A stretch of DNA of 64,000 bases from Bacillota bacterium. Lineage in GTDB: Bacteria; Bacillota; Clostridia; Lachnospirales; CAG-274. This document shows positions 34,144-44,323 of this stretch, one piece after another (the first letter of the stretch is position 1; each line of letters starts with the position of its first letter). The position numbers were made by a program, and so were the translations under genes. The stretch lies in assembly GCA_017460805.1 (NCBI GenBank), contig JAFUAF010000061.1, positions 62,001 to 126,000 on the forward strand, written 5' to 3'. The notes below the pieces were generated by a model. The model saw only the letters and a program-made list of their open reading frames with translations, was not told the origin of the DNA and ran no database searches.

Positions 34144-36588
34144 ATGCGCAATTTTTCCGCAAAGGCCGAACTTGCAATAAAAAAGGCCATTGAGGCGGCG
34201 CAGCTTTTACACGCCAAATATGTCGGTACGGAGCATTTGCTGCTGGGCATACTGCGCGGCGACAAACATTCCATAGCTTATGAAGTGCTTTTAAGGGAAA
34301 AATGCTTTGATACGACCGTACTTAACAATATTATGTCCGATATTTCGGGCAAAGATGCAAGAAAGGAACTGACCGAAAAGGATTTTTCGCCAAAGCTCAA
34401 CAAAGCGCTGGATTTTGCATGGGAGGAATGTCTCCGCAACGAAAGAAGCGAGATAAGCACAGATTATCTGCTTTTGGCTCTGCTTATAAGCGACAGGGAC
34501 AATATTGCCCTTAAAGTGCTTAACGACCTTAAAATAAATACAAACAAGCTTGTGGACGACCTTGATTATATTATCAATATGCACGACCGCAAGGAGCATG
34601 AAAATCCCGCACCCGTATTTCATGAAGACGACGGGATGATGATGCCGCAGCAGCAAGAAAGTATGATAGAGGCCTATTGCCGAAATCTTAACGATTGGGC
34701 AAAAAACGGCAGGCTCGACCCTGTTATCGGCAGAGAAAAGGAGCTTGAAACGATAATACGTATACTGACTCGCCGCACAAAAAACAATCCCGTGCTTATC
34801 GGCGACCCCGGTGTGGGCAAAACAGCCGTTGCGGAGGGGCTTGCGCAGCAAATAGCGGACGGAAATGTCCCCGAGATGCTTAAAAACAAGCTTGTATATT
34901 CTATAGATATGCCCGCTATGGTCGCGGGAACAAAGTACCGCGGCGAATTTGAGGAGCGCATGAAAAATCTGCTTGAAGAACTGCGCGAAAGAACGGAAGT
35001 TATACTGTTTATAGATGAGATACATTCCATTCTTAATGCAGGAGGGGCGGAGGGCTCTATTAATGCGTCAAATATGCTTAAACCCGCACTTTCAAGAAAT
35101 GAGCTTCAGGTAATAGGAGCAACGACAATAAAGGAATACCGCAAATTTGTTGAAAAAGATGCTGCATTTGAACGCCGTTTTCAGCCTGTGGAGATAGAAG
35201 AACCCTCACAGGACGAGGCAATCGAGATGCTATTAAAGCTGAAGCCGCATTATGAAAAGCATCATCGTCTGGAGATAACGGATGCCGCTGCGGAAGCGGC
35301 TGTAAGGCTTTCTGCACGTTATATGACCGACAGATTTTTACCGGACAAGGCCATTGATATGCTCGATGAGGCAGCGGCTATGGTCGGTATCAGAAATTCG
35401 GGTAAAAGAACGGGCAACGAGACTATTGAATATAAAATAAAAGATATTGAAGAACAGACGGAAGAAATGCTTGCCGAGGGCGATTTTGCCAAAGTGAAAA
35501 AACTTTATGCAAAAGAGCAGAAACTTCGTGCGAAGCTTGAAGAAAGCGGCACAGACGGCGCAGTGCTCAAAAATGTAAAAGTTACAGCCGAAGACGTTGC
35601 GGCTGTCATTTCAAGCCATACGGGCATACCCGTAAAGCAGATGCAGACAGACGAGATAAAACGTCTTAAAAATATGGAAAAGGAACTGCATAAGCGCGTT
35701 ATCGGTCAGGAAGAAGCTGTCAACGCAGTTTCAAGAGCCATAAGACGAGGCCGTGTAGGGCTTAAAAGTCCTAAGCGTCCTATAGGTTCTTTCCTTTTCT
35801 TGGGTCCTACGGGGGTCGGCAAGACAGAACTTTCCAAAGCGGTCACAGAGGTGCTGTTCGGCAGCGAAGATGCAATGATACGTGTGGATATGTCGGAGTA
35901 TATGGAAAAGCACAGCGTATCGCGTTTTATCGGCTCGCCTCCGGGTTATGTCGGCTTTGAAGAAGGCGGACAGCTTGCAGAAAAGATACGCAGAAAGCCT
36001 TATTCGGTAGTTTTGTTTGACGAAATAGAAAAGGCTCATCCCGATGTATTCAATATCCTTTTGCAGATACTTGACGACGGCTTTATAACCGATGCGCAGG
36101 GCAGAAAAATAGATTTTAAAAATACGGTTATAATAATGACATCAAACGCAGGTGCAAGAAATATCAGTGCACCGAAAAGGCTTGGCTTTATTTCGGGAGA
36201 TACTGCGGAAAAGGACTATCAATCCATGCGTTCGGGCGTTCTTACGGATATAAAGGAAATATTCCGCCCCGAATTCCTTAACCGAATTGACGAGACCATT
36301 GTTTTCCGTCCGCTCAGCAAGGACGAGATCACGGGTATCGCCAAGCTTCTTTTAAACGAGGTAAAGCAGCGCATGAAAGCCGCAAATATCGACATTGCTT
36401 TTGATAAAAAGGCGGTCGATAAAATAGCGGAGCAGGGCTTCGACACGGTTTACGGTGCAAGACCTTTAAGACGTGCAATACAGAACAATATCGAGGACAA
36501 ACTTGCGGAAGCTATGTTAAACGGCGATATACAGGCGGGCGATAAAGTAAAAATGACCTATACCGATGATTTTAAAATAAAAAAATAA
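34144..36588 (+). CDS. clpC: ATP-dependent Clp protease ATPase ClpC
   Basis: An 814-residue AAA+ unfoldase that feeds substrates to ClpP. The N-domain double repeat (about 1-140, FSAKAELAIKKAIEAAQLLHAKYVGTEHLLLG) is followed by AAA-1 with GDPGVGKTAVAEGLA, a UVR-like middle region around 430-470, and AAA-2 with GPTGVGKTELSKA, ending in the D2 small domain. GGAGGTG precedes ATG 34144. Unlike in Bacillus, ctsR, mcsA and mcsB are not alongside. Confidence 0.95.
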   Translation: MRNFSAKAELAIKKAIEAAQLLHAKYVGTEHLLLGILRGDKHSIAYEVLLREKCFDTTVLNNIMSDISGKDARKELTEKDFSPKLNKALDFAWEECLRNERSEISTDYLLLALLISDRDNIALKVLNDLKINTNKLVDDLDYIINMHDRKEHENPAPVFHEDDGMMMPQQQESMIEAYCRNLNDWAKNGRLDPVIGREKELETIIRILTRRTKNNPVLIGDPGVGKTAVAEGLAQQIADGNVPEMLKNKLVYSIDMPAMVAGTKYRGEFEERMKNLLEELRERTEVILFIDEIHSILNAGGAEGSINASNMLKPALSRNELQVIGATTIKEYRKFVEKDAAFERRFQPVEIEEPSQDEAIEMLLKLKPHYEKHHRLEITDAAAEAAVRLSARYMTDRFLPDKAIDMLDEAAAMVGIRNSGKRTGNETIEYKIKDIEEQTEEMLAEGDFAKVKKLYAKEQKLRAKLEESGTDGAVLKNVKVTAEDVAAVISSHTGIPVKQMQTDEIKRLKNMEKELHKRVIGQEEAVNAVSRAIRRGRVGLKSPKRPIGSFLFLGPTGVGKTELSKAVTEVLFGSEDAMIRVDMSEYMEKHSVSRFIGSPPGYVGFEEGGQLAEKIRRKPYSVVLFDEIEKAHPDVFNILLQILDDGFITDAQGRKIDFKNTVIIMTSNAGARNISAPKRLGFISGDTAEKDYQSMRSGVLTDIKEIFRPEFLNRIDETIVFRPLSKDEITGIAKLLLNEVKQRMKAANIDIAFDKKAVDKIAEQGFDTVYGARPLRRAIQNNIEDKLAEAMLNGDIQAGDKVKMTYTDDFKIKK

Positions 36589-36601
36589 TCAGAATACTAT
36601 T

Positions 36602-36630
36602 AAAAAGGGGGCGCAAAGTCCCCTTTTTTT
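36602..36630 (+). terminator. Terminator after clpC
   Basis: AAAAAGGGG-gcgcaaagt-CCCCTTTTTTT, an A/T-extended GC stem with a long T run. Confidence 0.9.
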
Positions 36631-36644
36631 ACTGTAATTGCCTA

Positions 36645-36673
36645 TTGAAACAAAATCGATTTTATTATATAAT
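36645..36673 (+). promoter_or_regulatory. Promoter of the MacB-type ABC operon
   Basis: TTGAAA at 36645-36650 and TATAAT at 36668-36673, spacer 17, some 34 bases before the start codon. Confidence 0.82.
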
Positions 36674-36706
36674 CAAAAGGATAAGGGAAGAAAGGACGGA
36701 GGTAAT

Positions 36707-37405
36707 TTGGAAAACGATAATAAACCCGTTATTTCGGTCAAAAATCTGCGAAAGCTGTACAAACCGGGAAACGAGACCGTTGTTGCACTTGACAGGATAA
36801 ACCTTGATATATACAAGGGCGAGATATGCTGTATATTCGGCACATCGGGCAGCGGCAAAAGTACGCTTCTTAACCAGCTTGCGGCGCTTGAAAAGCCGAC
36901 CGAGGGCGAGGTATACATAGGCAATGTGCCCATTTCCAGACTTAACGAGGACGACCTTGCAAGGTTTCGTCAGCGTTATTTCGGTTTTGTATTTCAGGCA
37001 TATAATCTTATACCCACAATGAACGCGATAGAAAATGTGGCGGCTCCGCTGATGTTTCGCGGTATAGACAAATATACCCGTGAAGAGATGGCAAAGCAGC
37101 TGCTTGCAAAGGTGGGTCTTGAACATCGTATGCACCATTACCCGCGTGAGATGTCGGGCGGTCAGCAGCAGAGAGTGGGCATTGCACGCGCTCTTATAAC
37201 CAAGCCAAAAATCATTTTTGCAGACGAGCCCACGGGCAATCTGGACACGAAAACAACAAATGAAGTTATAGAAATGATACGCGATTTTGCCGTAAAATAT
37301 CAAAGTACGGTCATACTTGTATCACACGAGCCCGACCTTGCGGAGTACGCAACAAGGGTAGTTACCCTTATGGACGGCAATATTGTTGATGATAAAAGAA
37401 AATAG
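36707..37405 (+). CDS. MacB/LolD-type ABC transporter ATPase
   Basis: A 232-residue ATPase. Walker [10 protein letters not shown] begins at residue 45, the Q-loop is [18 protein letters not shown], the signature [15 protein letters not shown], Walker [13 protein letters not shown] and the H-loop [17 protein letters not shown] and the MSGGQ context place it with the LolD/MacB class, which moves peptides, lipoproteins or drugs by mechanotransmission. It starts at TTG 36707 behind GGAGG; a longer frame from 36638 overlaps the promoter and is rejected. Confidence 0.92.
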   Translation: MENDNKPVISVKNLRKLYKPGNETVVALDRINLDIYKGEICCIFGTSGSGKSTLLNQLAALEKPTEGEVYIGNVPISRLNEDDLARFRQRYFGFVFQAYNLIPTMNAIENVAAPLMFRGIDKYTREEMAKQLLAKVGLEHRMHHYPREMSGGQQQRVGIARALITKPKIIFADEPTGNLDTKTTNEVIEMIRDFAVKYQSTVILVSHEPDLAEYATRVVTLMDGNIVDDKRK

Positions 37406-37414
37406 GAGAAGAAA

Positions 37415-39853
37415 ATGTCAAAGAAAATATGCAGTATAATTTTAAGTTTAATACTTATATTACAGGCTTTGCCTGCATTTGCCGATGCTGCGCCCGAGGT
37501 CGTAAGCCATGCGCTTTACGACAGCTCGAATGTGCAGCTGAGCCTTATGTCAACGGGCGAGAGAGCAAAATTTGAAATGACGATAAACGACAGCGGTGTA
37601 AAAACCAATGAGATAGCCAACAAAGAAGCCATTGATGTTATCTCTTTGGCGGGCTGTTTCGGTTCGTCACCGACTGTTTCAAAACGCGAACTGCTTTCAT
37701 CGGGCAGCGAGCCTTTAAGTTATAAACTGACTTTCGATCAGGTGGTTTATACGGGCGGTAATCCCGTTATCTCATTTAAGATAAAATACCGCGGTACGGC
37801 ATACACATCCGATACCGTAACTTTAAGGATAGACGAATGTAATATTGCGGGAGAAGGCGATGTTACCACATCGACCGATTCAAGCGGAAATACCACATAT
37901 ACAGTGCCCGCTCCTCCTATAGATATAAACCGCGGCGATATGAAGACAGTTGAACCCGGCGAAGAATTTGAGGTCGAACTTTTGCTTAAAAACAGGGGCA
38001 TGACATCTGCGCTCGACCCTGTTGTGAATATTTCGGCTTCGGGCGATATATATCCCGTAGGCAGTTCTTCGTACTATGTACCCGATATAAAGGCGGGTGC
38101 TACGCATAAACTGAAAGTGCGTTTCCGTGCGGAAGAAAAGATAGCTACGGCATCACAGCAGTTTACAGTCACGGTAAAATATCAGTACAACAGCGGTTCA
38201 CAGGGCAAAACAAACAGCGAAGAAACTTCTATGATAACCGTACCCGCAAAGGTGCAGAACACAACAGGTTCGCCCGTTATCCAGATAACCCGCGGCAATC
38301 TTGCGCCCCTTGAAGCGGATAAAACGGCGGTCGTTCCCGTTACGGTAAAAAACCTCGGCGATATTGATGCAAAAGATGTTGTTGTAAATATAACCTCGGA
38401 TGACGGACTTATGGTAACAAGCTCCGTTACCGACCTTTTGGGCGATATACCCGCAAAGTCTCAGAAAAATTTCAATATTGACGTAAAAACCGTTAAGGAT
38501 ATATCCGACAACTACAAAAATCTTAACGTCGAGATAAAATACAACTATCTTTTGAACAGGGAAACACAAAACGGCGAAAGCAGCGTTAAATTCCCTGTTC
38601 AGCTCATACCAAACAACAGGGATTCATCTGCACCGCTTATACAGCTTACTTACAGCGGCTTGGGCGGCACACTCAATGCAAATTCATCGTTTTCGTTTAC
38701 GATAACGGCAAAAAACACGGGACGTGAAGAGATCCTCAACTCCATGCTCAATATTGAGGGCTCGGAGGATATAATCATAACTCCGTCCACATCTTCATTT
38801 GCATTCAACGGCCTTAAACCCGGCGAAAGCAAAAGTTTTACGGTAAGGGCAAAGACGGTCAAAAAACTGACAAGCGCTTCACAGACTTTAAATGCGGAAC
38901 TTAAGTACAACTATAAGTCCGACAAAACTTATTCATCCGGCAATGAATCGCTTAAAATACATACCGCGCTCAATTACGAAAAAGAGGATGAGAAGATGAA
39001 GGCATCCACACCTAACGTAATTATAGAAAACTACAGCTACGGCTCAAGTTCTATCCCGACGGGCGAAAACTTTATCCTCGAGATTGGATTTAAAAACAAG
39101 GGCAGCGTTCCCGTTCAAAATCTTACCATGACCCTTGAACCGAGCGAAGCCATAGCCATTACAACGGGTACAAACACATTCTATTACGAAAATATCGGCG
39201 CAGGACAGGGCGGTGTACAAAAAATACAGATGTACGCTCTGCCGAATTCAGACAAAAGTTCATCGACCGTAAATGTAAACTTTAAATACGAGTATGTGGC
39301 AGACAAGCAGAGAAGTGAGGCCACAAGCACACAAAGCGTTTCCATACCGCTTTACAAGCCCGACCTTATGGAATTTACACCGCCTACGATGCAGACACCC
39401 GGTATAGTAGGCGAGGATTATCCGTTCTCGATAGAATATGTAAACAAGGGCAAGGGCGAAGTGTGCAATGTCCGTGCGGAGCTTCTCGGCGATGTTGATA
39501 CCGTACAGAGAGTACAGAATTTAGGTAATTTTGAAGCGGGCAAAAGCGGCAATATCAATTTTATCGTAAAGCCGACCATGCCGGGCAAAAACGAAGTAAG
39601 CGTAAAAATAACCTATGAAGACGCCAACTTAAAGCAAAAAGAGTGTATATTCAATCTTAGTTATGATGCGGATGAAGAAATGCTCGAAGATTTCGGCGAA
39701 GACTTTGATATGGAAGAAGAAAAGCCGAGCGGCACATGGAAAAAGCCCGCTGCCATAGGCGGAGGGATTGCTGCCGCAGTTATTGCAGCCATAATCATTA
39801 TACGCAAAAGAAAGAAGAAAAAAGATTCATTTAAGGTCAACTGGGAGGATTAA
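37415..39853 (+). CDS. Surface-anchored protein with about five tandem Ig-like (NEW3/COG1361-type) domains
   Basis: An 812-residue exported protein. A signal peptide (about 1-26, KKICSIILSLILILQALPAFADA) is followed by roughly five repeated beta-sandwich units of about 120-140 residues, each with the pattern G(E/D)x-F-x-(V/I)-x-(V/I)-x-N-x-G near the start (LLLKNRG, VTVKNLGD, ITAKNTGR, IGFKNKGS, IEYVNKGK). A hydrophobic helix (GGGIAAAVIAAIIIIRKRKKKK) close to the end anchors it. It lies between the ATPase (9 bases) and the permease (2 bases), so it is likely a partner of that ABC transporter. Exact role unknown. Confidence 0.83.
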   Translation: MSKKICSIILSLILILQALPAFADAAPEVVSHALYDSSNVQLSLMSTGERAKFEMTINDSGVKTNEIANKEAIDVISLAGCFGSSPTVSKRELLSSGSEPLSYKLTFDQVVYTGGNPVISFKIKYRGTAYTSDTVTLRIDECNIAGEGDVTTSTDSSGNTTYTVPAPPIDINRGDMKTVEPGEEFEVELLLKNRGMTSALDPVVNISASGDIYPVGSSSYYVPDIKAGATHKLKVRFRAEEKIATASQQFTVTVKYQYNSGSQGKTNSEETSMITVPAKVQNTTGSPVIQITRGNLAPLEADKTAVVPVTVKNLGDIDAKDVVVNITSDDGLMVTSSVTDLLGDIPAKSQKNFNIDVKTVKDISDNYKNLNVEIKYNYLLNRETQNGESSVKFPVQLIPNNRDSSAPLIQLTYSGLGGTLNANSSFSFTITAKNTGREEILNSMLNIEGSEDIIITPSTSSFAFNGLKPGESKSFTVRAKTVKKLTSASQTLNAELKYNYKSDKTYSSGNESLKIHTALNYEKEDEKMKASTPNVIIENYSYGSSSIPTGENFILEIGFKNKGSVPVQNLTMTLEPSEAIAITTGTNTFYYENIGAGQGGVQKIQMYALPNSDKSSSTVNVNFKYEYVADKQRSEATSTQSVSIPLYKPDLMEFTPPTMQTPGIVGEDYPFSIEYVNKGKGEVCNVRAELLGDVDTVQRVQNLGNFEAGKSGNINFIVKPTMPGKNEVSVKITYEDANLKQKECIFNLSYDADEEMLEDFGEDFDMEEEKPSGTWKKPAAIGGGIAAAVIAAIIIIRKRKKKKDSFKVNWED

Positions 39854-39855
39854 AA

Positions 39856-41214
39856 TTGAAAGCGACGGATTTGATAAGGACTTGCCTTAACAATCTTTTC
39901 AGACACAAAGGCCGTACCATACTTACTATCATGGGTGTGGTAGTCGGCTGCTGTTCGGTAGTGCTGATGATATCTTTCGGTGTGGCCATGAAGATATCTA
40001 TGCAGGCAATGCTTAATGAAATGGGCGACCTTTCCGTTGTGGAAGTTCGTCCGAAAGGCAATAAAAAGCTTTACGACTCCGATATAAAGCAGATAAAAGG
40101 CATTGCAAATGTTGCGGGCGTAATGAGCGAATTTACCACAACAGATCTTCAGATATCGGTCAGGACAGCTGACGGACGATACCTGAATACATGGCCGAAT
40201 GTAACGGGTTATTACGCGGACGACATGAAAGAATTTGGCTATAAGGTATATAAGGGCGAACTTATAAACAAAGCAAAGAAAAACAGCGTTAATCTTGGCA
40301 GATACTCCGTTTATGACTACGCCGATACAATGCGGCCCGAGGGCTACAATACCGTAGATCTTTACAGTATGTACAATGATGACGGAACGGTTTCCGAAGA
40401 ACCCGAGCCGTATTTTGACCCTATGGAAACAAAACTTGTGCTCACTATCTCCGACGGCGACAGCAAGACCCGCAAAAAGGAATTTGACCTTGAAGTTGCG
40501 GGCATACTGGAGGAAGATTACAGCAAGGGATATATGCTTTCCTACGGGACTATACTGGACACCACAGCCCTTAATGAAATGATAGCCGAGTTCAGACAGG
40601 AATTCGGTCTTTCATCAACAGGCAGGATAAACTACAGTTTGATACGCGTAAAGGCAAATGATATAGCGAATGTTCCGGATGTTGACAGCGCACTTAAATC
40701 AATGGGTTATGAAACATCATCAATGGAAAGTTTCCGTAAAAGCATTGAAAAGGATGCCAATCAAAAACAGCTTATGTTTGCGGGACTTGGTGTTATAAGT
40801 CTTTTTGTTGCCGCACTTGGTATAATGAATACCATGATAATGGCAATAAGCGAGCGTACAAGAGAAATAGGCGTTATGAAAGCACTTGGCTGTTTTGTCG
40901 GCGATATACGAAAAATGTTTTTGCTTGAAGCGGCTTTTATAGGTCTTATAGGCGGTATCGTCGGAAGTGTCGGAAGTGTGCTTTTGTCGTATGTGATAAA
41001 TTATGTCGCGCTCAAAAGCACACTTGAAGGAATGGGCTGGGAAGAGATAAAAAATGTCCTGCTTACAAGTACCGACAGAATTTCGGTCGTTCCGTGGCAG
41101 CTTGCAATAGGTGCGGTCGTGTTCTCTGTTTTTGTAGGCATAGCTTCGGGCTATTATCCCGCAAACAGAGCGGCAACAAAGATAAGTGCACTTGAAGCAA
41201 TAAAAACAGAATAA
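39856..41214 (+). CDS. MacB/FtsX-type ABC transporter permease
   Basis: A 452-residue permease with one N-terminal helix (about 18-45), a large extracellular MacB_PCD-like domain (about 50-300) and three C-terminal helices. The FtsX segment reads GIMNTMIMAISERTREIGVMKALG, with the terminal NRAATKISALEAIK. This is the four-helix half-transporter plan of MacB. TTG 39856 follows a GGAGG site that lies at the end of the preceding gene. Confidence 0.92.
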   Translation: MKATDLIRTCLNNLFRHKGRTILTIMGVVVGCCSVVLMISFGVAMKISMQAMLNEMGDLSVVEVRPKGNKKLYDSDIKQIKGIANVAGVMSEFTTTDLQISVRTADGRYLNTWPNVTGYYADDMKEFGYKVYKGELINKAKKNSVNLGRYSVYDYADTMRPEGYNTVDLYSMYNDDGTVSEEPEPYFDPMETKLVLTISDGDSKTRKKEFDLEVAGILEEDYSKGYMLSYGTILDTTALNEMIAEFRQEFGLSSTGRINYSLIRVKANDIANVPDVDSALKSMGYETSSMESFRKSIEKDANQKQLMFAGLGVISLFVAALGIMNTMIMAISERTREIGVMKALGCFVGDIRKMFLLEAAFIGLIGGIVGSVGSVLLSYVINYVALKSTLEGMGWEEIKNVLLTSTDRISVVPWQLAIGAVVFSVFVGIASGYYPANRAATKISALEAIKTE

Positions 41215-41240
41215 CTAAAGCTGTAAAATTATTTTACTTA

Positions 41241-41273
41241 AAAGGGAAGTTGTTCGGACGACTTCCTTTTTAT
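41241..41273 (+). terminator. Terminator after the ABC operon
   Basis: GGAAGTTGT-tcgg-ACGACTTCC with flanking A and T runs. Confidence 0.92.
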
Positions 41274-41305
41274 TTTACAAATACGTTACAATCCCCCAAA
41301 ATCGG

Positions 41306-41334
41306 TTGAGTTTTTACTGCTTTTATGTTATAAT
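41306..41334 (+). promoter_or_regulatory. Promoter of ftsK
   Basis: TTGAGT at 41306-41311 and TATAAT at 41329-41334, spacer 17, 38 bases before ftsK. Confidence 0.78.
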
Positions 41335-41372
41335 ATCCTATATATTGGTTTTTAGAAAAGGAAGATACATAA

Positions 41373-44303
41373 ATGGCACAGAATGCAACCAAAGCAGTTT
41401 ACGATGAAGAAGAGCCGCGCAAAAAAAGCACGGCAAAAAAGAGTACTTCAACAAGAAATTCTTCAGCAAAAAGTACTTCGGCTAAAAAATCTTCGTCAAA
41501 GACTGCATCGGGCAATAGAACAAAAAATAAAACAAATAATACTTCGGCTAAAAAATCTACGGCCAAAACAGCAAAAAAGGCTGAACCCGAGCCGCAAAAG
41601 AGGACTTTGGAAGATATTTCCCCTTACGCAAACGAGATAGTCGGCATAGTGATGCTGGGTGTTGGCCTGCTTATTGCTTCTTTTTTGCTTTCGGACAATC
41701 CCGACAGAAAAGTTGCGTTTGCTTCAAAGGCTTTTATAATGCACCTGTTTGGCTTTGGCGGTGTGCTTGTGCCCGCTTTGCTGGCAGTTTTCGGCATACT
41801 TATTTTTATGAACAGAAGTGTTGCAAAAAACAGGCTTAAAACAGGGGCTTGCATAGGATTTTTGCTTTCACTTATGGCTCTTGTGCATATAATCGCCTGC
41901 GAGGACGGTACGGTCTACGGCGGTGCTTCCGCTTTTATACGCGCCTCGTTTTTAAACGGCAGCGCATCAAACGGCGGACTTATCGGTGCATTGATAGGCG
42001 GCAGCATTGTCAGACTTATAGGCAAGGTACCCGCCTGCATAGTATTTGTAATACTTGTTATTGTCAGCATTATACTTGTGTTTGATTTTTCGATATTCAA
42101 TGCAATTCGTTCACTTGGCGAGATAATAGCATACAGAAACGAATATGATGATGACTTTGATGATGAATATGAACCTGTCAAGGTAAAGAACGCAGCAAAA
42201 AGACAGCGTCCGCAGGAAACCGAGTATATACTTTCACAGTTTGAAGAGGATGAAGCGGAAGACGAACCCGCAGAGAAAAAGAAAAACAGCAAAATATTTT
42301 CAAAACGTCTTGAACGCCCCGTTCTTGAAGCACAAAAATTCGGCAAAAGAAAGGGCGAAGAGGAAGAAAACAAAGAATTTGAACAAAGAGAGCCTGTTTT
42401 CAATCCGTACCATACCGACAGAAGCGGCAGGGTAGTCGGAATTGACCTGCCGGGTACAAGGAACAAGGCTGCGCAGCCTATTTCTCTTTATCCCGCAGCT
42501 TCCCAATCACCGAAAAACTATGACCCAAATGATGATGAAAGTGATATAAACTCACTTTTTACGGAAGACAGCGAGGAAGAATACGAAAATCTTCTGCGTG
42601 AGGCCAGTGAGCTTTTTGAAGATACCGAAGAGGACGAAGTTCTTATCCATGCGGCCGAGATATCGGAACATAAGGAAGAAACACCCACGGTATCGGCTCC
42701 CGTAAATACCGTTCCCGCACAGGTAAAAACAGAACCTGTAAAAGCGGAGGCCGAGGTTTTAGATACTCCGCCGTGGGAAGAACAGCCCGATAAGCCGCAG
42801 ATCATTCAGGCCGAGGCTGTTAAGGAAGTAAACGAGCTGAATGTTACCCATACACAGACTTATCATTTCCCCAAAATAGAATTTTTGGGCATAAACAAAA
42901 GTGATACCAAAAAGCAGACCGAAGCGGAAATGATAGCAAAAGGCGAGGCTTTAAGAAAAACGCTTGCCATATTTGGTGTAGAGGCAAAGGTCGATAATAT
43001 ATGTACGGGTCCTGCCGTTACAAGATACGAGCTTATCCCGAAAGAAGGAACAAGAGTAAATGCCATAGTCAAACTTGAACAGGATATAGCACTTTCTCTT
43101 GCGGCTACGACAGTGCGTATTGAAGCGCCTATCCCCGGTAAGTCCGCTATCGGTATAGAGATACCGAACGACACGGTACAGGCGGTATACTACAGCGAGG
43201 TTTTAAGGACGGACAAGTTCCAGAATTTCAAATCAAAGGTTGCTTTTGGTATCGGCAAGGATATTGCGGGAAATGTTGTGGTATATGATATTGCAAAAGC
43301 GCCGCATATGCTTATAGCGGGTGCTACGGGCGCAGGTAAGTCAGTATGTATAAATACGCTTATAACCAGTATTTTATATAAAGCCACACCCGATGAAGTG
43401 CGTTTTATCATGGTTGACCCCAAGGTGGTCGAACTTAGTGTATACAACGGCATACCGCATCTTCTTGTACCTGTTGTCACAGACCCAAAAAAGGCAAGCG
43501 GCGCACTTAACTGGGCTGTCGGAGAGATGATGCGCCGTTATGATCTGCTTGCCGAATCGGGCACAAGAAAGCTTGAAGAATACAACAAGCGTGTTGCACC
43601 CGAAGAAAGGCTTCCGCTTATCGTCATTATCATAGACGAGCTTGCAGACCTTATGATGGTCGCAAAAAAGGATGTTGAGGATTCTATCGTGCGTATCACA
43701 CAGCTTGCGCGTGCGGCGGGCATTCATCTTATAATCGCAACGCAAAGGCCGTCTGTAGATGTCCTTACGGGTCTTATCAAGGCCAATGTTCCCACACGAA
43801 TTGCATTTAAGGTATCTTCGGGTACGGACAGCCGTACAATACTTGATACAGTCGGCGCGGAAAAACTGCTCGGCCGAGGCGATATGCTGTTTAAACCCGT
43901 TGACAATCCAAAGCCCACACGTATACAGGGTGCATTTGTTACGGATGATGAAGTAAAGACGATAGTTGATTTTATTAAGACAGATACGCCGAATTACGAT
44001 ACACAGGTAATGGAGCAGATAGAAAAAGCACAGCAGGAGGCCGAAGGTGGAGAGACGGCGATAGAAACAAGCGACAGCGACGAGCTTATCGACCAGGTAA
44101 TAGATTTTATCGTGCAGACAAAAAAGGCATCGGCTTCCGCAATTCAGCGTAAATTCCGCATAGGTTTCAACCGTGCGGGCAGAATAATAGACGAGCTTGA
44201 GGACCGCGGCATCATAGGCCCCGAAAACGGCAGCAAACCGCGTGAAGTGCTTATGACACCGTATGAGCGCAGGGAATACAAAGAAAGACATGAGGATTAT
44301 TGA
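41373..44303 (+). CDS. ftsK: DNA translocase FtsK/SpoIIIE
   Basis: A 976-residue hexameric DNA pump for chromosome segregation at division and sporulation. A very basic Lys/Ser/Ala-rich tail (about 10-75, repeats of the SAKKS type) precedes four membrane helices (about 85-255), an acidic linker (about 260-510), the alpha/beta motor (Walker A GATGAGKS from residue 650, Walker [15 protein letters not shown]) and the C-terminal gamma winged helix ([21 protein letters not shown]), which reads polar DNA sites. The basic tail before the first helix is unusual in extent. Confidence 0.96.
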   Translation: MAQNATKAVYDEEEPRKKSTAKKSTSTRNSSAKSTSAKKSSSKTASGNRTKNKTNNTSAKKSTAKTAKKAEPEPQKRTLEDISPYANEIVGIVMLGVGLLIASFLLSDNPDRKVAFASKAFIMHLFGFGGVLVPALLAVFGILIFMNRSVAKNRLKTGACIGFLLSLMALVHIIACEDGTVYGGASAFIRASFLNGSASNGGLIGALIGGSIVRLIGKVPACIVFVILVIVSIILVFDFSIFNAIRSLGEIIAYRNEYDDDFDDEYEPVKVKNAAKRQRPQETEYILSQFEEDEAEDEPAEKKKNSKIFSKRLERPVLEAQKFGKRKGEEEENKEFEQREPVFNPYHTDRSGRVVGIDLPGTRNKAAQPISLYPAASQSPKNYDPNDDESDINSLFTEDSEEEYENLLREASELFEDTEEDEVLIHAAEISEHKEETPTVSAPVNTVPAQVKTEPVKAEAEVLDTPPWEEQPDKPQIIQAEAVKEVNELNVTHTQTYHFPKIEFLGINKSDTKKQTEAEMIAKGEALRKTLAIFGVEAKVDNICTGPAVTRYELIPKEGTRVNAIVKLEQDIALSLAATTVRIEAPIPGKSAIGIEIPNDTVQAVYYSEVLRTDKFQNFKSKVAFGIGKDIAGNVVVYDIAKAPHMLIAGATGAGKSVCINTLITSILYKATPDEVRFIMVDPKVVELSVYNGIPHLLVPVVTDPKKASGALNWAVGEMMRRYDLLAESGTRKLEEYNKRVAPEERLPLIVIIIDELADLMMVAKKDVEDSIVRITQLARAAGIHLIIATQRPSVDVLTGLIKANVPTRIAFKVSSGTDSRTILDTVGAEKLLGRGDMLFKPVDNPKPTRIQGAFVTDDEVKTIVDFIKTDTPNYDTQVMEQIEKAQQEAEGGETAIETSDSDELIDQVIDFIVQTKKASASAIQRKFRIGFNRAGRIIDELEDRGIIGPENGSKPREVLMTPYERREYKERHEDY

Positions 44304-44323
44304 TATCCCGGGGAGGTCACATT

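Noticed and set aside
43374-44291. Long open frame on the minus strand (305 codons) inside ftsK
   Set aside because: It lies antisense to a well-supported gene, has no ribosome site or recognisable domain, and is Cys/Arg/Tyr-rich as shadow frames are.
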